In this document: piece by piece, positions 19,063 to 30,840 of the stretch
Layout: each line of letters starts with the position of its first letter
Numbering within the stretch: position 1 is the stretch's first letter
Made by a program: the position numbers and the translations under genes
Notes under the pieces: model-generated
The model's input: only the letters and a program-made list of their open reading frames with translations
Databases searched by the model: none
What the model was told of the DNA's origin: nothing
NCBI RefSeq assembly: GCF_036323735.1
Contig: NC_086027.1
Coordinates: forward strand, 83,991,162-84,055,161
DNA: 64,000 nt
From: Rattus norvegicus
Taxonomy: Eukaryota; Chordata; Mammalia; Rodentia; Muridae
Direction of reading: 5' to 3'

Positions 19063-19817
19063 ACTAGAAAATTAGGAAAACCTTGAAAATGTTCTCAAGG
19101 GAGAAAATGATGCTAAAAGAAACCCAGATGTGGTAAGTATAAAATGAATGGAATTTTGGATTCATCCCTACTGTCAGCCTCTCTTAGAATTGAGGCAAAG
19201 GCAATTGCAGACTTGGGAAGAAAGGCTTAACTTGACCAAATTAAAATGGCCTAAAGCCATGAAGAGACCATGGGTAAAACAGAAACACACATCAACTAGG
19301 GCAGAAGAGAGGCCGAGAGGCAGTGATGACTGAAGCAGATGGAGAAACTCCAGCCACAGTTACCAGGATCCCAGCTGAGTGCTGGTTGTTGTCTGATTGA
19401 GAAGGGGATCCTCTAGCTAATCACATTTTCTACTTTAATGTTTACCATTTGTTTCTTATATAGATTAGCAATTTTCAAAGAATTAGAAGGTACATTATAA
19501 AATAAAAATAACACAAAAATATAAACCTTTGCATAATCTTCCAAAAACATGGAGAGTTCATCAAAGGTGCCAATCGTCACTGTTGTTGAAAGGTTGTGAA
19601 GAATCTGGTCTCAGTTACAGACCTGTCAAAGTATTGGCAAAGAAGAAATACTTATACAAACTTAGATGGTACCAAGTAAGGAAATGATAATGCCCAAACA
19701 AAAAAAGAGACATTCTTTGTTGTTCAAAAGACTTAGTACTTTACAAGCACAGTAAATAACAGGAGTGGAGAGAGATAGAAACGCCACATCCTGACAGCAG
19801 TTCAATGAAAGCAAGCA
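19062..19817. other. Unique noncoding sequence
   Basis: No gene or repeat recognised. Confidence 0.4.
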
Positions 19818-19925
19818 CTTTGTGTTGGTCATTACCCTATTACTGCTCCTGCACTGTCTGCTGCACAGTAGGCAGAGCACTGGTGCACAGTAGGCTCTCA
19901 AAAATATTGGCTTGCAGAAGGAATG
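19818..19925 (+). repeat. MIR-like 3' end
   Basis: 'gcactggtgcacagtaggct', 'ctcaaaaatattggcttgca' matches the MIR/L2-type 3' end that reads 'gtaggtgctcaataaat'. Confidence 0.55.
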
Positions 19926-20202
19926 TGTGTACCTTTAATATGTGACCCCTTCCTTCTAAGGCATTCCCTGAAACAAGCATGAATGATGTACCTAACGTAA
20001 CTTTTCCCTTAATTGAGGAGGTTCTCCTACTTCAGGGTCTAGCTCAAATTTTACTTCCTCAGTCTTCCCACATCTCTCCTACTGCCACAGCCCTGCCTCC
20101 CTAAAAGAGTCAGAATTAAAACTTCTTTATTCTCTATAGCATACTACTTGGTCATTCCACATCTATCTTGTTCTTGTTTGAAACAATATGTACAATTAAA
20201 TT

Positions 20203-20310
20203 ACACAGGCTGGCCTTTAAGTCACCCCTGTAGCCCAAGCAGCCCTTCAACTCATGATTTTCCTGCCTGAGACCCCTGAGTAGCAAAGATTACAAAGCCC
20301 ACAGCACCAG
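20203..20310 (-). repeat. B1-like SINE, antisense, diverged
   Basis: 'cacaggctggcctttaagtc', 'cctgtagcccaagcagccct', 'cctgcctgagacccctgagt': degraded reverse B1. Confidence 0.5.
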
Positions 20311-20433
20311 CTCTGTCTCACTCACTCCATGTCAGACTGTAATAGTTACTTGTTTGACTCGTCTACAGAATTATAAACTCCACGAGGGCAAGGTTCTAGT
20401 TTTAGTTATTCTTGTACATCATCATCCATCTAT

Positions 20434-20436
<3 letters not shown>

Positions 20437-20479
<43 letters not shown>
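20437..20479. repeat. (CT)n microsatellite
   Basis: About 21 CT units, followed by two copies of 'tctgacagtctctc'. Confidence 0.95.
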
Positions 20480-20482
<3 letters not shown>

Positions 20483-20485
20483 TTC

Positions 20486-20588
20486 TGACAGTCTCTCTGA
20501 CAGTCTCTCTATACAACCCAGGATAACTTGGAACTCATGGTCCTCCTGCCTCAACCTTCTAATACTAGGATCACAGTCACGCCCAGCA
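20486..20588 (-). repeat. B1 SINE, antisense, diverged
   Basis: 'caacccaggataacttggaa', 'tggtcctcctgcctcaacct', 'actaggatcacagtcacgcc' read as a reversed B1. The CT tract sits where its A tail would be. Confidence 0.65.
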
Positions 20589-20808
20589 TGAACTTCCACC
20601 TTCCAGCATAACAATAAATACCGAAATGTCTGCTAGTTTTCATAAAATAGAATTATATTCTTAGTGTCCAATAAGATACAACATATATTAGATGCTCACA
20701 AGTGTTCATTGCCTGAATTAATTGAAAGAAAGATAATTCCAAAATAAAAAAAGGTGCTTCAAATTCCAGGGCTGGGAAACATCGTACCTCAAATATAAAG
20801 AAATAATC

Positions 20809-20983
20809 GTTGGAGAGATGGCTCAGTGGTTAAGAGTACTGACTGCTCTTCCAGAGGTCCTGAGTTCAAATTCCACATGGTGGCTCACAACCATCTGTAA
20901 GGAGATCTGATGCCCTCTTCTGGTGTGTCTGAAGACAGCTACAGTGTACTTATATATAATAAATAAATACACCTTTAAAAACA
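20809..20983 (+). mobile_element. B2 SINE with TSD
   Basis: 'gagagatggctcagtggtta' to 'aataaataaatac'. A few bases of 'cccagcaaccacatgg' are deleted, reading 'attccacatgg'. TSD aaagaaataatc (20797-20808) and aaagaaattatc (20984-20995), one mismatch. Confidence 0.92.
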
Positions 20984-21025
20984 AAAGAAATTATCCCTCT
21001 CTTTCCCTTGTTTCTAAGCAGACTG

Positions 21026-21320
21026 CCCTAGTTAGGGTTTCTATAACTGTGATAAAATGCCATGACCAGAAGTAACTTGGAGAGGAAAGGGTTAATTTCA
21101 CCTCATACCTCTCAGGTCACAGTCCATCACTGAGGGGAGTCAGGAGCGGAAGCAGGGGCTAAGGTAAAGTGCTACTTCCTAGCTTGCTTCTCAGGGATTG
21201 CTCAGGGTGACACCACCCATGGTGCGCTGGACCCTTCCACATCAACCATCAGTCACGAAAATGCATTGGCCCACAAGTCAATCTGGTGGGGGCATTTTCT
21301 CATTTGAGGCTTCCAAAACC
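21026..21320 (+). repeat. Rodent interspersed repeat, inverted partner of 14899-15260
   Basis: 'ctagttagggtttctataac', 'tgccatgaccagaagtaact', 'gaggaaagggttaatttcac' and 'cattttctcatttgaggctt' are the opposite strand of the element at 14899-15260. Both ends begin with ctagtt. Family name not assigned. Confidence 0.6.
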
Positions 21321-21420
21321 ACTCAAAGATCTTGCCTAGATCCTGTCCCCAGTGTTGCACAATCTAGTACCAAAACTGCAGAGATGGGTCTGAGGGAGTT
21401 CCATCAGAAGTACAGTAACT

Positions 21421-21720
21421 GAGACTGGGATATGACTTAGTAGTTAAAATTCTCCCTTCACAAGAGTGAGAACCAGAGTCAGAAGAGAATGGTGGCCTTC
21501 CTGTCATTCCAGCTTCTAATTCCATTCCCAGCAGAGACAAGGGATCTAGCTATCCAGAGCTTGTTAGTGACTAGCTATATTGGTGAGTTCTGGGTTTGAC
21601 TGAGCGATCACTGCCTCAATTAGTAAGGTAGAAAACCAATGAAGAACAATTTCCAGCATCAACTTCAGGCCTACACACACTTGCATGTACACACATGATC
21701 TGTTGACCATACATTCAAAC
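21421..21720 (+). repeat. B4 SINE, diverged, with CA-rich tail
   Basis: 'gactgggatatgacttagta', 'ccttcctgtcattccagctt' and 'gtagaaaaccaatgaagaac' approximate the B4 dimer order, ending in CA/CATG sequence that leads into a (CA)n. Confidence 0.5.
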
Positions 21721-21727
21721 ATGCATA

Positions 21728-21728
<1 letters not shown>

Positions 21729-21766
<38 letters not shown>
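21729..21766. repeat. (CA)n microsatellite
   Basis: Nineteen CA units at the end of the B4-like SINE. Confidence 0.95.
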
Positions 21767-21768
<2 letters not shown>

Positions 21769-23976
21769 TACAAAAACATAAAAATATGATAAGTGATGTG
21801 GGATAGAAGAAAAAAGGTAAAAAAGGAGAGCTGAGGTGCTCAAGCTAGGCAGATATGTTATAACGTCTGAAACTAGACACGATAACCTTCAACATGGGAG
21901 AGTATAAACACCTAAGAGGGGAGGAATTGTTTAGCCTGGCACAACAAGCTCAAAGCAAGAGAAAGAATGAAACCAGGAAGAGCATTCAAAGACCTATGAC
22001 AGCAGGGTGAAGCAACAGAGCCACTGCTCTGTTTGGACCAAGGAAAACAATGCCATATACATTGTCACAGACAGCAGCAAGTGTTACTGTCCTCAGACCA
22101 CTAAAGCTAGAAGAATTGAACCTTGATGTAAACACCTATGCTTGTAAAATGAAGTCCTTTACCTATTATGCAAATATAGTCCCATACCCAGTGTTATTAA
22201 AGTAGTGTCCAAAGTCCACTGATTCTGACTGCTCGAGAGTGAACGTACCTTCAACAGAAGATGAAAAAAGGAAAAAAAAAAAAACCAGAATCAGCAAAGC
22301 CATGGAACTGGACTATTCTCCTTCACTATTCCCCCTTCCATGACCAGTGACCCCTCAAACTGGAGTTCGCAGAGCACATGCTGACACCTTCCCACTGTCT
22401 ACCTCAGTAAAGTTTGCCTGCCTGCCTGCCTGCATTCTGGTAGGCTCTAATGGGCTTCAGTGGTTCCTATGACACCAACAGTGATTGGGATAAGAAACAC
22501 ATGGTGATCTTCATGAGCACATTATAAGAAAAATAAGATATAAAAAATAAGTATGTGAAAACCCCCAAGAAAATACTAGGAAAAACTACAATGACCACTA
22601 GGGAATACAGGATAAACTATGTAATGTGAAATGTGGGGAAGGTAAGAGGAGGGCTTCCTGTACAGATGGGATTCCCAGGGAAGAAAGAGAAACATTGATT
22701 AGCTGAAAGCAATTAAGATGTTTGCTATCAAAACTGCTTGTTCAACAGATGAATTAAACAGAAGCCAGGGGGCTTCACTAATACATTCCAGTGACAAATT
22801 AAAGAAAAGAAAAGGGCTAGAATACAAACCTAAGCATTATGACTGTAAATCTAGGGCAGATGATAGGAATAGATGAAAAGAAGGAAGAAATGGCCGCGTC
22901 TGTAAGGGCAGGGTGAGAAGTGGATTGGCTGGGGTGGGGGTGGGGCAACTCAGAGGAATGAGAACTAAGCAAATAATCTTAGGGGACCCTTCTCCTCAGG
23001 ACTACTGCCACACCTTGAATCAGCAACAGGGCCCTACAGAACCTCTATATTTCTCACCAATGTGCCCAGCTCTGGGACCTGCTTCCACTCTGAGGGATGC
23101 CATCCTCATTCCCAGAAGCCTCCTGGTCCTAAGGGCTCTAAAACATCGTGTTTCACATATGGCACAGCTAACTGAAGTCACTCCACATATGAACTGACTC
23201 TGCTCACAACTCCACCCTCCTCTCTTGTTCCCACCAATGCTAAGGAAACCAGATGTACAAATGGTTAACAGAGGGGGAAAAATCCCACCCAGACCACTTG
23301 AAATGCGGCTAGTCTGGCTGGGCTTCCAGTCTGCTCAGCGACTGCTCCGTGCTGCTATTTATAGTCTCTGGGTGCCCAGCCCAGCTTCCAGGTCACTAAT
23401 TGTGGCCCAACCCAGAGCCAACTCCACACCTCCTTCTCCACCCTTCAACACAAGGAACAAGAAGCAAACCCAGCTTTGTCAGCTGAGCACAGCCAGGAAC
23501 AAGACCTGAACCCAAGACCAGATTATATATGCCTGGCAGAAGATCTCAAAGTTGTCTAAGGTCCGCTGCCCTTGCACTGCATGTGCTGGAGAGCTGAGCT
23601 GTCTCACCCTCTTGCTGGTATCTCCTCTAAATTTTCTACGTTCATCCACAGTAAGTCCTGAGTTCACTTTTCCCCGTGACCACAATAAAGAGAGAAGATG
23701 AGGGTTTGACTAAGTGTCTAAGCATTTATGGAGCTGCGTGCCTCTTCCTGGGCTGGTTAGCTTATTCATCCATTTGCATTACTATTCCAGTTGCCCGCAG
23801 CAAGGAGAGTGACCAGAGAGAAGGCACATTCAGAATCAAACTTTTCAAAATGTTTCTCAAGCACCTACAGAATACACTTAAATCCTCAACATTCTTAGTT
23901 CCAGATAGAGACCCTGAGAGTATGAGTTTTCAGAGAATGTTGTGAATAATCTTTCTGACATCAAGAGGCTGTTACT
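21767..23976. other. Unique noncoding sequence with candidate regulatory block
   Basis: About 2.2 kb with almost no recognisable repeats. A (TGCC)n run is at 22418-22434 and a G-rich run at 22928-22946. The block 23280-23430 carries a perfect MEF2 motif. The open frames at 22913-23197 and 23225-23509 have no domains and no clear splice sites. Confidence 0.4.
23355..23364. promoter_or_regulatory. Perfect MEF2 consensus site
   Basis: ctatttatag fits CTA(A/T)4TAG exactly. It sits in repeat-free, GC-moderate sequence. It could also act as a TATA-like box. Function not demonstrated. Confidence 0.35.
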
Positions 23977-24090
23977 ATAGCAATATATTATATTATAATA
24001 TATAGTATATATACATATACACAATACTATATATTATAGCATTACTATATATAATAATGTATATAGTATAATAGTATAAATACTATTATT
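23977..24090. repeat. TA-rich imperfect palindromic tract
   Basis: About 115 bp of ATATA/TATAGTA motifs ('tatattataatatatagta', 'actatatattatagcattac', 'actatatataataatg') with many short self-complementary segments. Confidence 0.8.
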
Positions 24091-25535
24091 TGAGTATTAT
24101 TCTACACTAATACATTTTACCCAGAGATGCAGAACACTAAAATTGGCGATGACTACTTTTTGGCATATGAAGCTATGTGAGTTATCCTGAGAGCAGAAAA
24201 GGTATCATGTATACCAGCAAAAGACAAAGCTTAGCTCAAAGACTTGCTAAGGTTTTTGTTTGTATGTTTGTTTGTTTTGTGTTAGGTCTGTGCCTGAGTT
24301 GCACTGGAAGGCCACCAATGAATCACTATCTCCACCATGGTGCTACATCTGAACCCTTAGTCCCATTCATCCCAGTTAAATCTAGCAGTTATCAGAACAC
24401 AGGACAGAGAACAAGTGATGAAGGAAATGTATAATAACAGAGATGGTCCCTTCCTTCCCAAACTATGGTGACCATTCTCCCCAGACAGTGCAACAAGTCT
24501 CCACCCTCTGTGCCCTTGTGTTAGACCACTCAAGACTACACACCCTGATGCCAGTCATCTTCTCATGTGGGGTTCAATTTAGCCATCGGGTTATATGCCA
24601 GGATTCTAGTTATTCTGAAGCAGGAACCAGAATGCTGCTGAACTACCTCATCATCACCCACAAATACCCATTCCTAGCCCCAAATCTTTCCTCCCAAGAC
24701 CACAAGGGGGAAAAAGTTTCCAAATTAAAAAACTAAAACTGGCAACCAAGGTGCCCCATGGCAGTAACCTTTAAAAGTGGCCATTAAAGTTTATAAGTCA
24801 GACGGCACCAAGTGAGTGATCAAGAAGAGAAAAATAGCCCCCTCCCTTCAGGACCCAGAGCCACAGTCTCCTGCCACACAGCTGATTTCACAAGAAGCAC
24901 TTGCAGCTATCAAGGGCTCTCTGTCCTAACTACAACTGCTAGAGATATAGTCTCTATATGTCTGGTTGCAAAGAAAAAGGAGAGGAGGGACAAGGAGGTG
25001 TGGTTTTGGGTGTATGAGGTAGGAACAGGGAGGAAAGGGGAAGACACACCCAAGATCTCTCCCTACAAGGAAAACTCCCTGAGATCCACAGGCCAGGAGG
25101 AACAGACCTTGCCAGACAGCAGTTCTCAGGTGCACACAAGGCTCAGCACAGATTTCCACCGGTTACTGGGACTCATTCTATAACCCTGACTTATCCTGGG
25201 ACAAGGGGATGCATATTTTGATAAAAGTATGAATAGCTTAGAAAGCCTTCCAAATGACTCCTGTTCCAAATCACCCACCTGTTCTGTGGGGTATGTACCT
25301 CTAGGAAAAAACACGAATTTGAGGAGACCTCTTCCTTACTCCGTTCCTTCCACATGGAAGGTGTATTCAACGAATACGCCTGAGAGCTTTTATACCAGGC
25401 ATTGTTCTAGAGCACCAGGAAAGCATGAACATTCAGACCCAAAGTCCTACTCGTACTGAAAATCTAAGTCCACTAGAAAAGGAAAGCAACATCTGCTCCA
25501 GTAAATGCTAACACAGACAGAGTATGGAAAGGGAG
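24091..25535. other. Unique noncoding sequence
   Basis: About 1.4 kb without a recognised repeat or gene. Overlapping 60-123-codon frames on both strands near 24812-25183 show no domain, and opposing frames of similar length argue against coding. Confidence 0.4.
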
Positions 25536-25640
25536 AGGAAAAGCTGGGAGCATGGAGCTACATGCCAATCAAGCATTCCAGAGGCTGAGACAGGAGAACT
25601 ACAAGTTCAAGGCCAACTCAGGCTACAATGTCTTAAATAG
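25536..25640 (+). repeat. B1-like SINE, diverged
   Basis: 'gcattccagaggctgagaca', 'ggagaactacaagttcaagg', 'ccaactcaggctacaatgtc'. Confidence 0.6.
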
Positions 25641-25724
25641 TGCTAGTAGTTGGGTAGGGATGAAACTGTAGATAAAGTAGCCCTTGAGAAAAGACCTAAA
25701 GAAAGGGAAGTGTTGTCAAGCTGT

Positions 25725-25890
25725 GTCAGCAGTTAAGGGCATCTGCCATCTACCTGAGGTCAATCCCCAGGCTCTACGTGATGGAAGGAGAAACTGACTC
25801 ACTGTCCTCTCACCTCCAAACATATCCTGATGCATGTTTGCCTCAAACCCCATCATACACATGCACACAAATTAATAAATAAAAATGTAA
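25725..25890 (+). repeat. RSINE1-type SINE
   Basis: 'cagcagttaagggcatctgc', 'ctgaggtcaatccccaggct', 'gatggaaggagaaactgact', ending 'attaataaataaaaatgtaa'. Confidence 0.65.
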
Positions 25891-26221
25891 CTTAGAAAGA
25901 GAAAATGAGCCATGCACATATCTGACAAGAGCAAATGAGAAGGTTTAAATTGGAGCACAGACCCAGCATATCATCAGACATGCGGTATACAGAGGTGGCC
26001 CAGAGCTGAGTCTAGATACCACTGGCTGCCACAGGACTCTGCCTCTGTCTTGGATAGGGTAGTATGGGCTGATTGCCTATTGGCCTAAATCATCCAGGCC
26101 AGAGACATACTAACAAGCAGAAACAAACTTAAACAGCTTAGTGGAAGAAGAGCACATGTGAAGTAAGATGAATTCAATAGTAAAGGATTTCTCTTTATTT
26201 CTCTTCGAGTTCCCATAGACA

Positions 26222-26345
26222 AAATCTCATTCATCCTCACAGAATTCTTGTAAGACTGTAATTCTTTAGTTAAGAACTAGCAAGGAGAGAGAAGTTATTT
26301 AGAAATGATTCTAAAGCTAGAGCTGGAATAGGAATTTGCTCTTGT
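26222..26345 (-). repeat. MIR, diverged
   Basis: 'aatctcattcatcctcacag', 'aattcttgtaagactgtaat' and 'ctagagctggaataggaatt' follow reversed MIR order. Confidence 0.6.
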
Positions 26346-26750
26346 TACCCTGTCCCATAATTCCTTAGGCATAAAATCATGGAATACTAAAAAGTAAAAG
26401 ACCAATTACCTTTCCTAGCCCTCTCATCTTACTTAAGAAGCAGGTACCAAAAGTAGATTTCATGTTTCCTAAGTAAGAAGTTAACACTCCTTAGAAAGCA
26501 AAATGGTGCAGCTTTTAAAAAAGGAGACCAACTCTTCAAATCCCACATTCTAGAAACTCTCCTGCAAGGAAAGATATGGTGATGACATCAGGATCATAGA
26601 AGACCAAAGAATACCTTCTGCCCTCTGACAGCGTTAGGTCCACTGTCCTTTATCTAGCTCCCTTCAACTTAATGTTCTTAGGAGACAAAGACTTCATTAG
26701 CCAAGGGCAATAGGCTCTGAAGACCACAACTAAATCTACAGCATGAATCC
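26346..26750. other. Unique noncoding sequence
   Basis: No feature recognised. Confidence 0.4.
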
Positions 26751-26848
26751 AGACACATAAATACACAGAAACACAGAGACAGACAGATAGACACACAGAG
26801 AGAGACAGAGACACACAGAGAGAGAGAGAGAGAGAGGAGAAAGAGAGT
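26751..26848. repeat. (ACACAGAGAG)n / (GA)n purine-rich tract
   Basis: Imperfect acacagag and agacagac units turning into about 10 GA units at 26818-26836. Confidence 0.85.
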
Positions 26849-27389
26849 TTGTGTATGCATGCACAAACGTGTACAGTCAGTCAGCGGCAAGGAAAGGAAA
26901 GCACACACAACACAACACACCAGAGCAGCTGCAGAAAACAACTGCTTGTTAAGTTAAAATTAAACTCTGCACAAATATTGACCTTTGGAGGGGACAGAAA
27001 CTGGTCCCATATTTACCAGCTTTATAAATGGGATTGACCACAGCTGCCCCACGTGCTTGGCCAACATGATGGCAGGATGGAGTGAGGCCCCACTTTGGGG
27101 GTGGGAGATGAGTGAGAGAAGCAGAATACATTTTAAACACTTTCTGAAATGTACTTACTCTTGGTGGATCAAAGTTCCCAAAAGCATTACAGTGAAATTT
27201 CTAGGAAAGCAAATAAGAGAGTCTCTGAAAGTAGGGATAGGGGTGTCAGAGAAATAGGAATAGAGAAGAAAAGGAAAATATCCAAAAGGCAAAATGCTAA
27301 GAAGAATGAGATGCAAAATCCATGGAAGCGGAATGCAGAGAACACCAACGAGCTTATTATCCTTTTGAACCCTGGCCCTTGGTCAAACT
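26849..27389. other. Unique noncoding sequence
   Basis: No gene recognised. Frames of 60-90 codons overlap on both strands and lack domains. Confidence 0.4.
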
Positions 27390-27551
27390 AAGAGTCAGAA
27401 GGTAGACCAGGTGACCAGTTTAAGTAACCCAGCAGAACAACAAGAACTGACCTGGTTTGAGTTTGGCTGTGCTGCTTACTGGGCATGTAACCCAGGAAAC
27501 TCAATGACCCCCTCCCATTTCCTCATCTATAAGATGGAGATATTAATTAAA
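27390..27551 (+). repeat. MIR
   Basis: 'gacctggtttgagtttggct', 'gtgctgcttactgggcatgt', 'tttcctcatctataagatgg': MIR core and 3' part in forward order. Confidence 0.75.
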
Positions 27552-27555
27552 AAAT

Positions 27556-27712
27556 ATATTAGGTGGGGCACATGTTTAATCCCAGCACTCAGGAAAGAGA
27601 AGCAGGAGGATCTTTATGAGTTCAAAGCCAACCTGGTCTACAGAGCAAGTTCCAGGACAGCCAGGGCTACATAGAGAAACCCTGTCTTGAAAAACAAAAA
27701 CAAACAAAAAAA
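27556..27712 (+). repeat. B1 SINE
   Basis: 'tttaatcccagcactcagga' to 'gagaaaccctgtcttgaaaa' with an A/C-rich tail. Slightly shortened head. Confidence 0.85.
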
Positions 27713-28272
27713 CTGACCTAATTCACAAAGACTAGAATAATAATAATTTTTAAAAAAGGCAACATGGGGGAAGTACTTGCCCAACTATAAAGACCATGCA
27801 GATATCAATCATTTTATTAACTCTGTGCCTGTTGATTGTGCATCTTATGTCATATTACAAATCTGAGAGCAAGCTAAAATCTCTCTTGGGCAATGTCATA
27901 GGCTAGAAAGGAGAGTTTAACCTTGCCCTGAAATGTTTAAAGTCTCCTAAGGGCCACACCTTGATCCTCCCCTTGCAGTAAGATAACAGGAAAGCCAGCG
28001 TGAGGAAATATAGCCCCACCCCAAATCCAGACACGGGTCAGACATGAAGGAGGAGAAATAACTCATGATGAGATCCTGAAAGCTGAATTCAGGCAATCAA
28101 GGTTTTACAAGAACAAGCATCAAAGATGCTGGGGAAGTCAGCTCTGCTCAAATCTCTGCCTTCTTCCTCTTGTATCCTCTCGTTTATGCCCAGGACCTAT
28201 ACTGTACAGCAAGATGCATAAAAGTCTAGATTCCCTTCCATGTGGCATGACACCCATCCCCGCCACTGTTAG
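27713..28272. other. Unique noncoding sequence
   Basis: No feature recognised. Confidence 0.4.
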
Positions 28273-28645
28273 AAGTTTGAATATGAAATATCCCCAAAGC
28301 TCATGAGTTAAAAGTTTGTTTGCCAATCAATGATCAGAAGTAGGTTGTGGGAGGTGTAATTGAACTATGAGTCTCTGACCTTATCAATGGATTCCTAACT
28401 TGATGGTGCTATTGGTAGGTGACAAAAAAAAAAAACTTAGGCAGCAGGGCCTATTAAATGGAACGGAGCCTTGGCAGCGTGCTTTTAGAGGCTGTGTCTT
28501 GTCACCAGGCCCCTCACTGCCCTCCCTGCTTTCAGACACCATGATATGAGCGTCTTTGCTTCAGCACATGCGCTTCACCATGGTGTTCTACCCACATCTA
28601 CAACCGAAATGTCCGGAACACTAAGCCAAATAGCAGCCTTTTCCT
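28273..28645 (+). repeat. Rodent interspersed repeat (family not named), interrupted by an A run
   Basis: 'gaagtttgaatatgaaatat', 'aagtaggttgtgggaggtgt', 'ctaagccaaatagcagcctt', 'ttcctccct' resemble a widespread rodent repeat related in layout to 54213-54560. Confidence 0.5.
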
Positions 28646-28736
28646 CCCTTCAATTCATTTTCTCAAGTGTTTCTGTCTCTGTAGCAGAAAGCGAACCCTC
28701 TAAACCCCAGAAAGTACTGCAAATAACCCACGTAGA

Positions 28737-28937
28737 AGCCAGGTAGTGGTGACACACACCTCCAATCCCAGCTCTTGGGAGGCAGCAGCAGGGGGAATCT
28801 CTGAGTTTGAGGCCAGCCTGGTCTACAGAGTGAGTTCCAGGACAGCCAAGGCTATATAAAGAAATCTTGTCTGGAAAAAACAAAACAAAACAAAATGAAA
28901 CAAGACAAAACAAACAGAAAATGAAACAAAACAAAAA
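28737..28937 (+). repeat. B1 SINE with (AAAAC)n tail
   Basis: 'agccaggtagtggtgacaca', 'gaggccagcctggtctacag', 'gagttccaggacagccaagg', then about 60 bp of AAAAC/AAAAT units. Confidence 0.88.
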
Positions 28938-29774
28938 GTACAAACAGAGATTTCTTCCCCCAAATTAGATGTGCAGTTTTACACGACGTTCCTGTGCTAT
29001 ATCAGTACAATGCTCACACTATACATCTTTAAACCATGGAGTGAACAAGCAGCTACCAGGTTTGCGTCTGAAAAGGTAATGACTAAATTAAAGTCCTTTA
29101 CCCTCTTAGTGCTAAGCAAAATTAAACCACTAGTGTCTTTTGACTCTGCTTTGCTCATTCAATCTTTTACCTTAATAAATTACAGTTTATATTGTCGAAC
29201 GTGTGTCATAAACCATAAACAATGTACAACAGAGCCGTGTCAGCAACTCAAGAAGAACTCCCAACGCTGCAGTCTCTGGGGTCACACGGCAGGAAGGTGC
29301 TTTTGCATGCACTGCACCAAATATGTGCTGAACCAGATTCAAAACCAATCGGGGAGGGACAAACGTACAGGGATGGGTACAGGTGGCTGAGGAGTTAAGC
29401 TCCAGGTGGAAGAATGTCCCTTGGATATCGATCCAAAAACTTATGTCAATACAGTCTTTAGCTTTGTCCTTGATGGGCTCCAGAAAGACCGTCAGCTTTC
29501 AGATTCAGACATGCACAGAAGACTCCTTTCCTCACACTCATCTTTCTTGTGGACAAACGGCTCACCTCAGTAGCCTCTTCTACAAAAATGTGGGTAAGAG
29601 AACTAGACACTAACCCTAAACCTAACGCTAATGCTGGCCTCCCCTGTACAAGCCTAAGATTTCTGGTCAAGCTCATTCGGCAGGCTATACTCAGAATGGG
29701 TATTTTCTATAAGGTACTCCACACTTGTAGAAGAGGGAAGAAAAAGTTCCATAATTACAGTTGCTATCCATTAA
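28938..29774. other. Unique noncoding sequence
   Basis: A 139-codon plus-strand frame (28971-29390) has no recognised domain. Two short TAACCC-like units occur near 29608-29640 (cactaaccctaaacctaacg), far too few to call an interstitial telomere repeat. Confidence 0.4.
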
Positions 29775-29848
29775 ACACACACAGAGAGGAAGAGACAGAG
29801 ATAGAGACACAGAGAGACAGGGAGAGCAAGACAGAGACAGACAGAAAA
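29775..29848. repeat. (AGAGAC)n purine-rich tract
   Basis: 'acacacacagagaggaagag' and imperfect agagac/agacag units. Confidence 0.85.
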
Positions 29849-30621
29849 GGCTGAGAACCATTCTTTTATAAGTGTTCAGGCTCCCAGGAAAAGCCTGAGA
29901 TAAAATGTGGTCTACTATTCTCCAGATTCTTCCTCCCAAAATTTCTCATCCCCCCCACCCCAAACCAATAAGACTAGCAGGAAGGTTCTAGGGGGACAGT
30001 GTGGCAAAGGTGGAAAACAAGCATCATAGAAAGCAAAATATTCTTCAGAAGAAATCCAGGGCTTTGCACAAACTAGGTGACTCTGTGAAAAGAACAAATG
30101 TGCACAATAGGGCAAAGGACAGTCATCCAGCAGAAGATGTGGCACACCAATTTGTCTACAAGAGGTTTTCTGACCCTACCCACTGCTCCATCTATGAGAC
30201 CACCTGACATCCCCCAGACTAAATTCAAGTCACCTAACTTCAACAGTTTGAAAACTACCACCCCATATGAGATTTGCAGTTACTTACTATTTGTTTTCAG
30301 TGGTCGGTGTTCTCCTGTCCAAGTCTGTAAACTAGTCTCTGAGACATTCCTAAGCAAATCATGTGACATAAAGGGCTGATTCCTATTTAGAATGTCTTAG
30401 TTTAAGCAAGCAAAATATTATTCCTGGGGGCTTCTGACCAGAGGGTCCTTTAACCATGTAGATAATAACAACGTAAGTATTCCATAGGTTAGCAAGATAC
30501 AAAGGCTTATACACAGGTGTGAGAGACAGACATGGAAGCCAGGGTCCTGGGGAAATGAGCACATGTGGCCCAACATGAAGGGGACTCTTACGTAAAAACT
30601 GGATGACCAAGATAGAGTCTA

Positions 30622-30622
<1 letters not shown>
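29849..30622. other. Unique noncoding sequence
   Basis: No gene or repeat recognised. Confidence 0.4.

Positions 30623-30661
<39 letters not shown>
30623..30661. repeat. (CA)n microsatellite
   Basis: About 19 CA units. It lies inside, and accounts for part of, a spurious minus-strand frame. Confidence 0.95.
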
Positions 30662-30666
<5 letters not shown>

Positions 30667-30679
30667 CAGGGGAACTCAT

Positions 30680-30840
30680 CATCTGGATGTTGGGGCATAC
30701 AACTTTAATCCCAAAACCAGGGAAGTAGAGGCAGGCAGATTTCTGTGAGTTGAGGTCAGCTTGATATGTCATGAGCTCTAGACCAGCTAGGGCTAGGCCC
30801 TGTGTGTTAGAGAGACAGACAGAGAGAGGGAAGGAGAGAC
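30680..30840 (+). repeat. B1 SINE, diverged, with AGAC-rich tail
   Basis: 'caactttaatcccaaaacca', 'gtagaggcaggcagatttct', 'gagctctagaccagctaggg', then 'gagagacagacagagagagg'. Confidence 0.7.

Noticed and set aside
29600..29645. Interstitial telomere-like sequence (taaccctaaacctaacgctaa)
   Set aside because: Only about three imperfect units; too short and degenerate.
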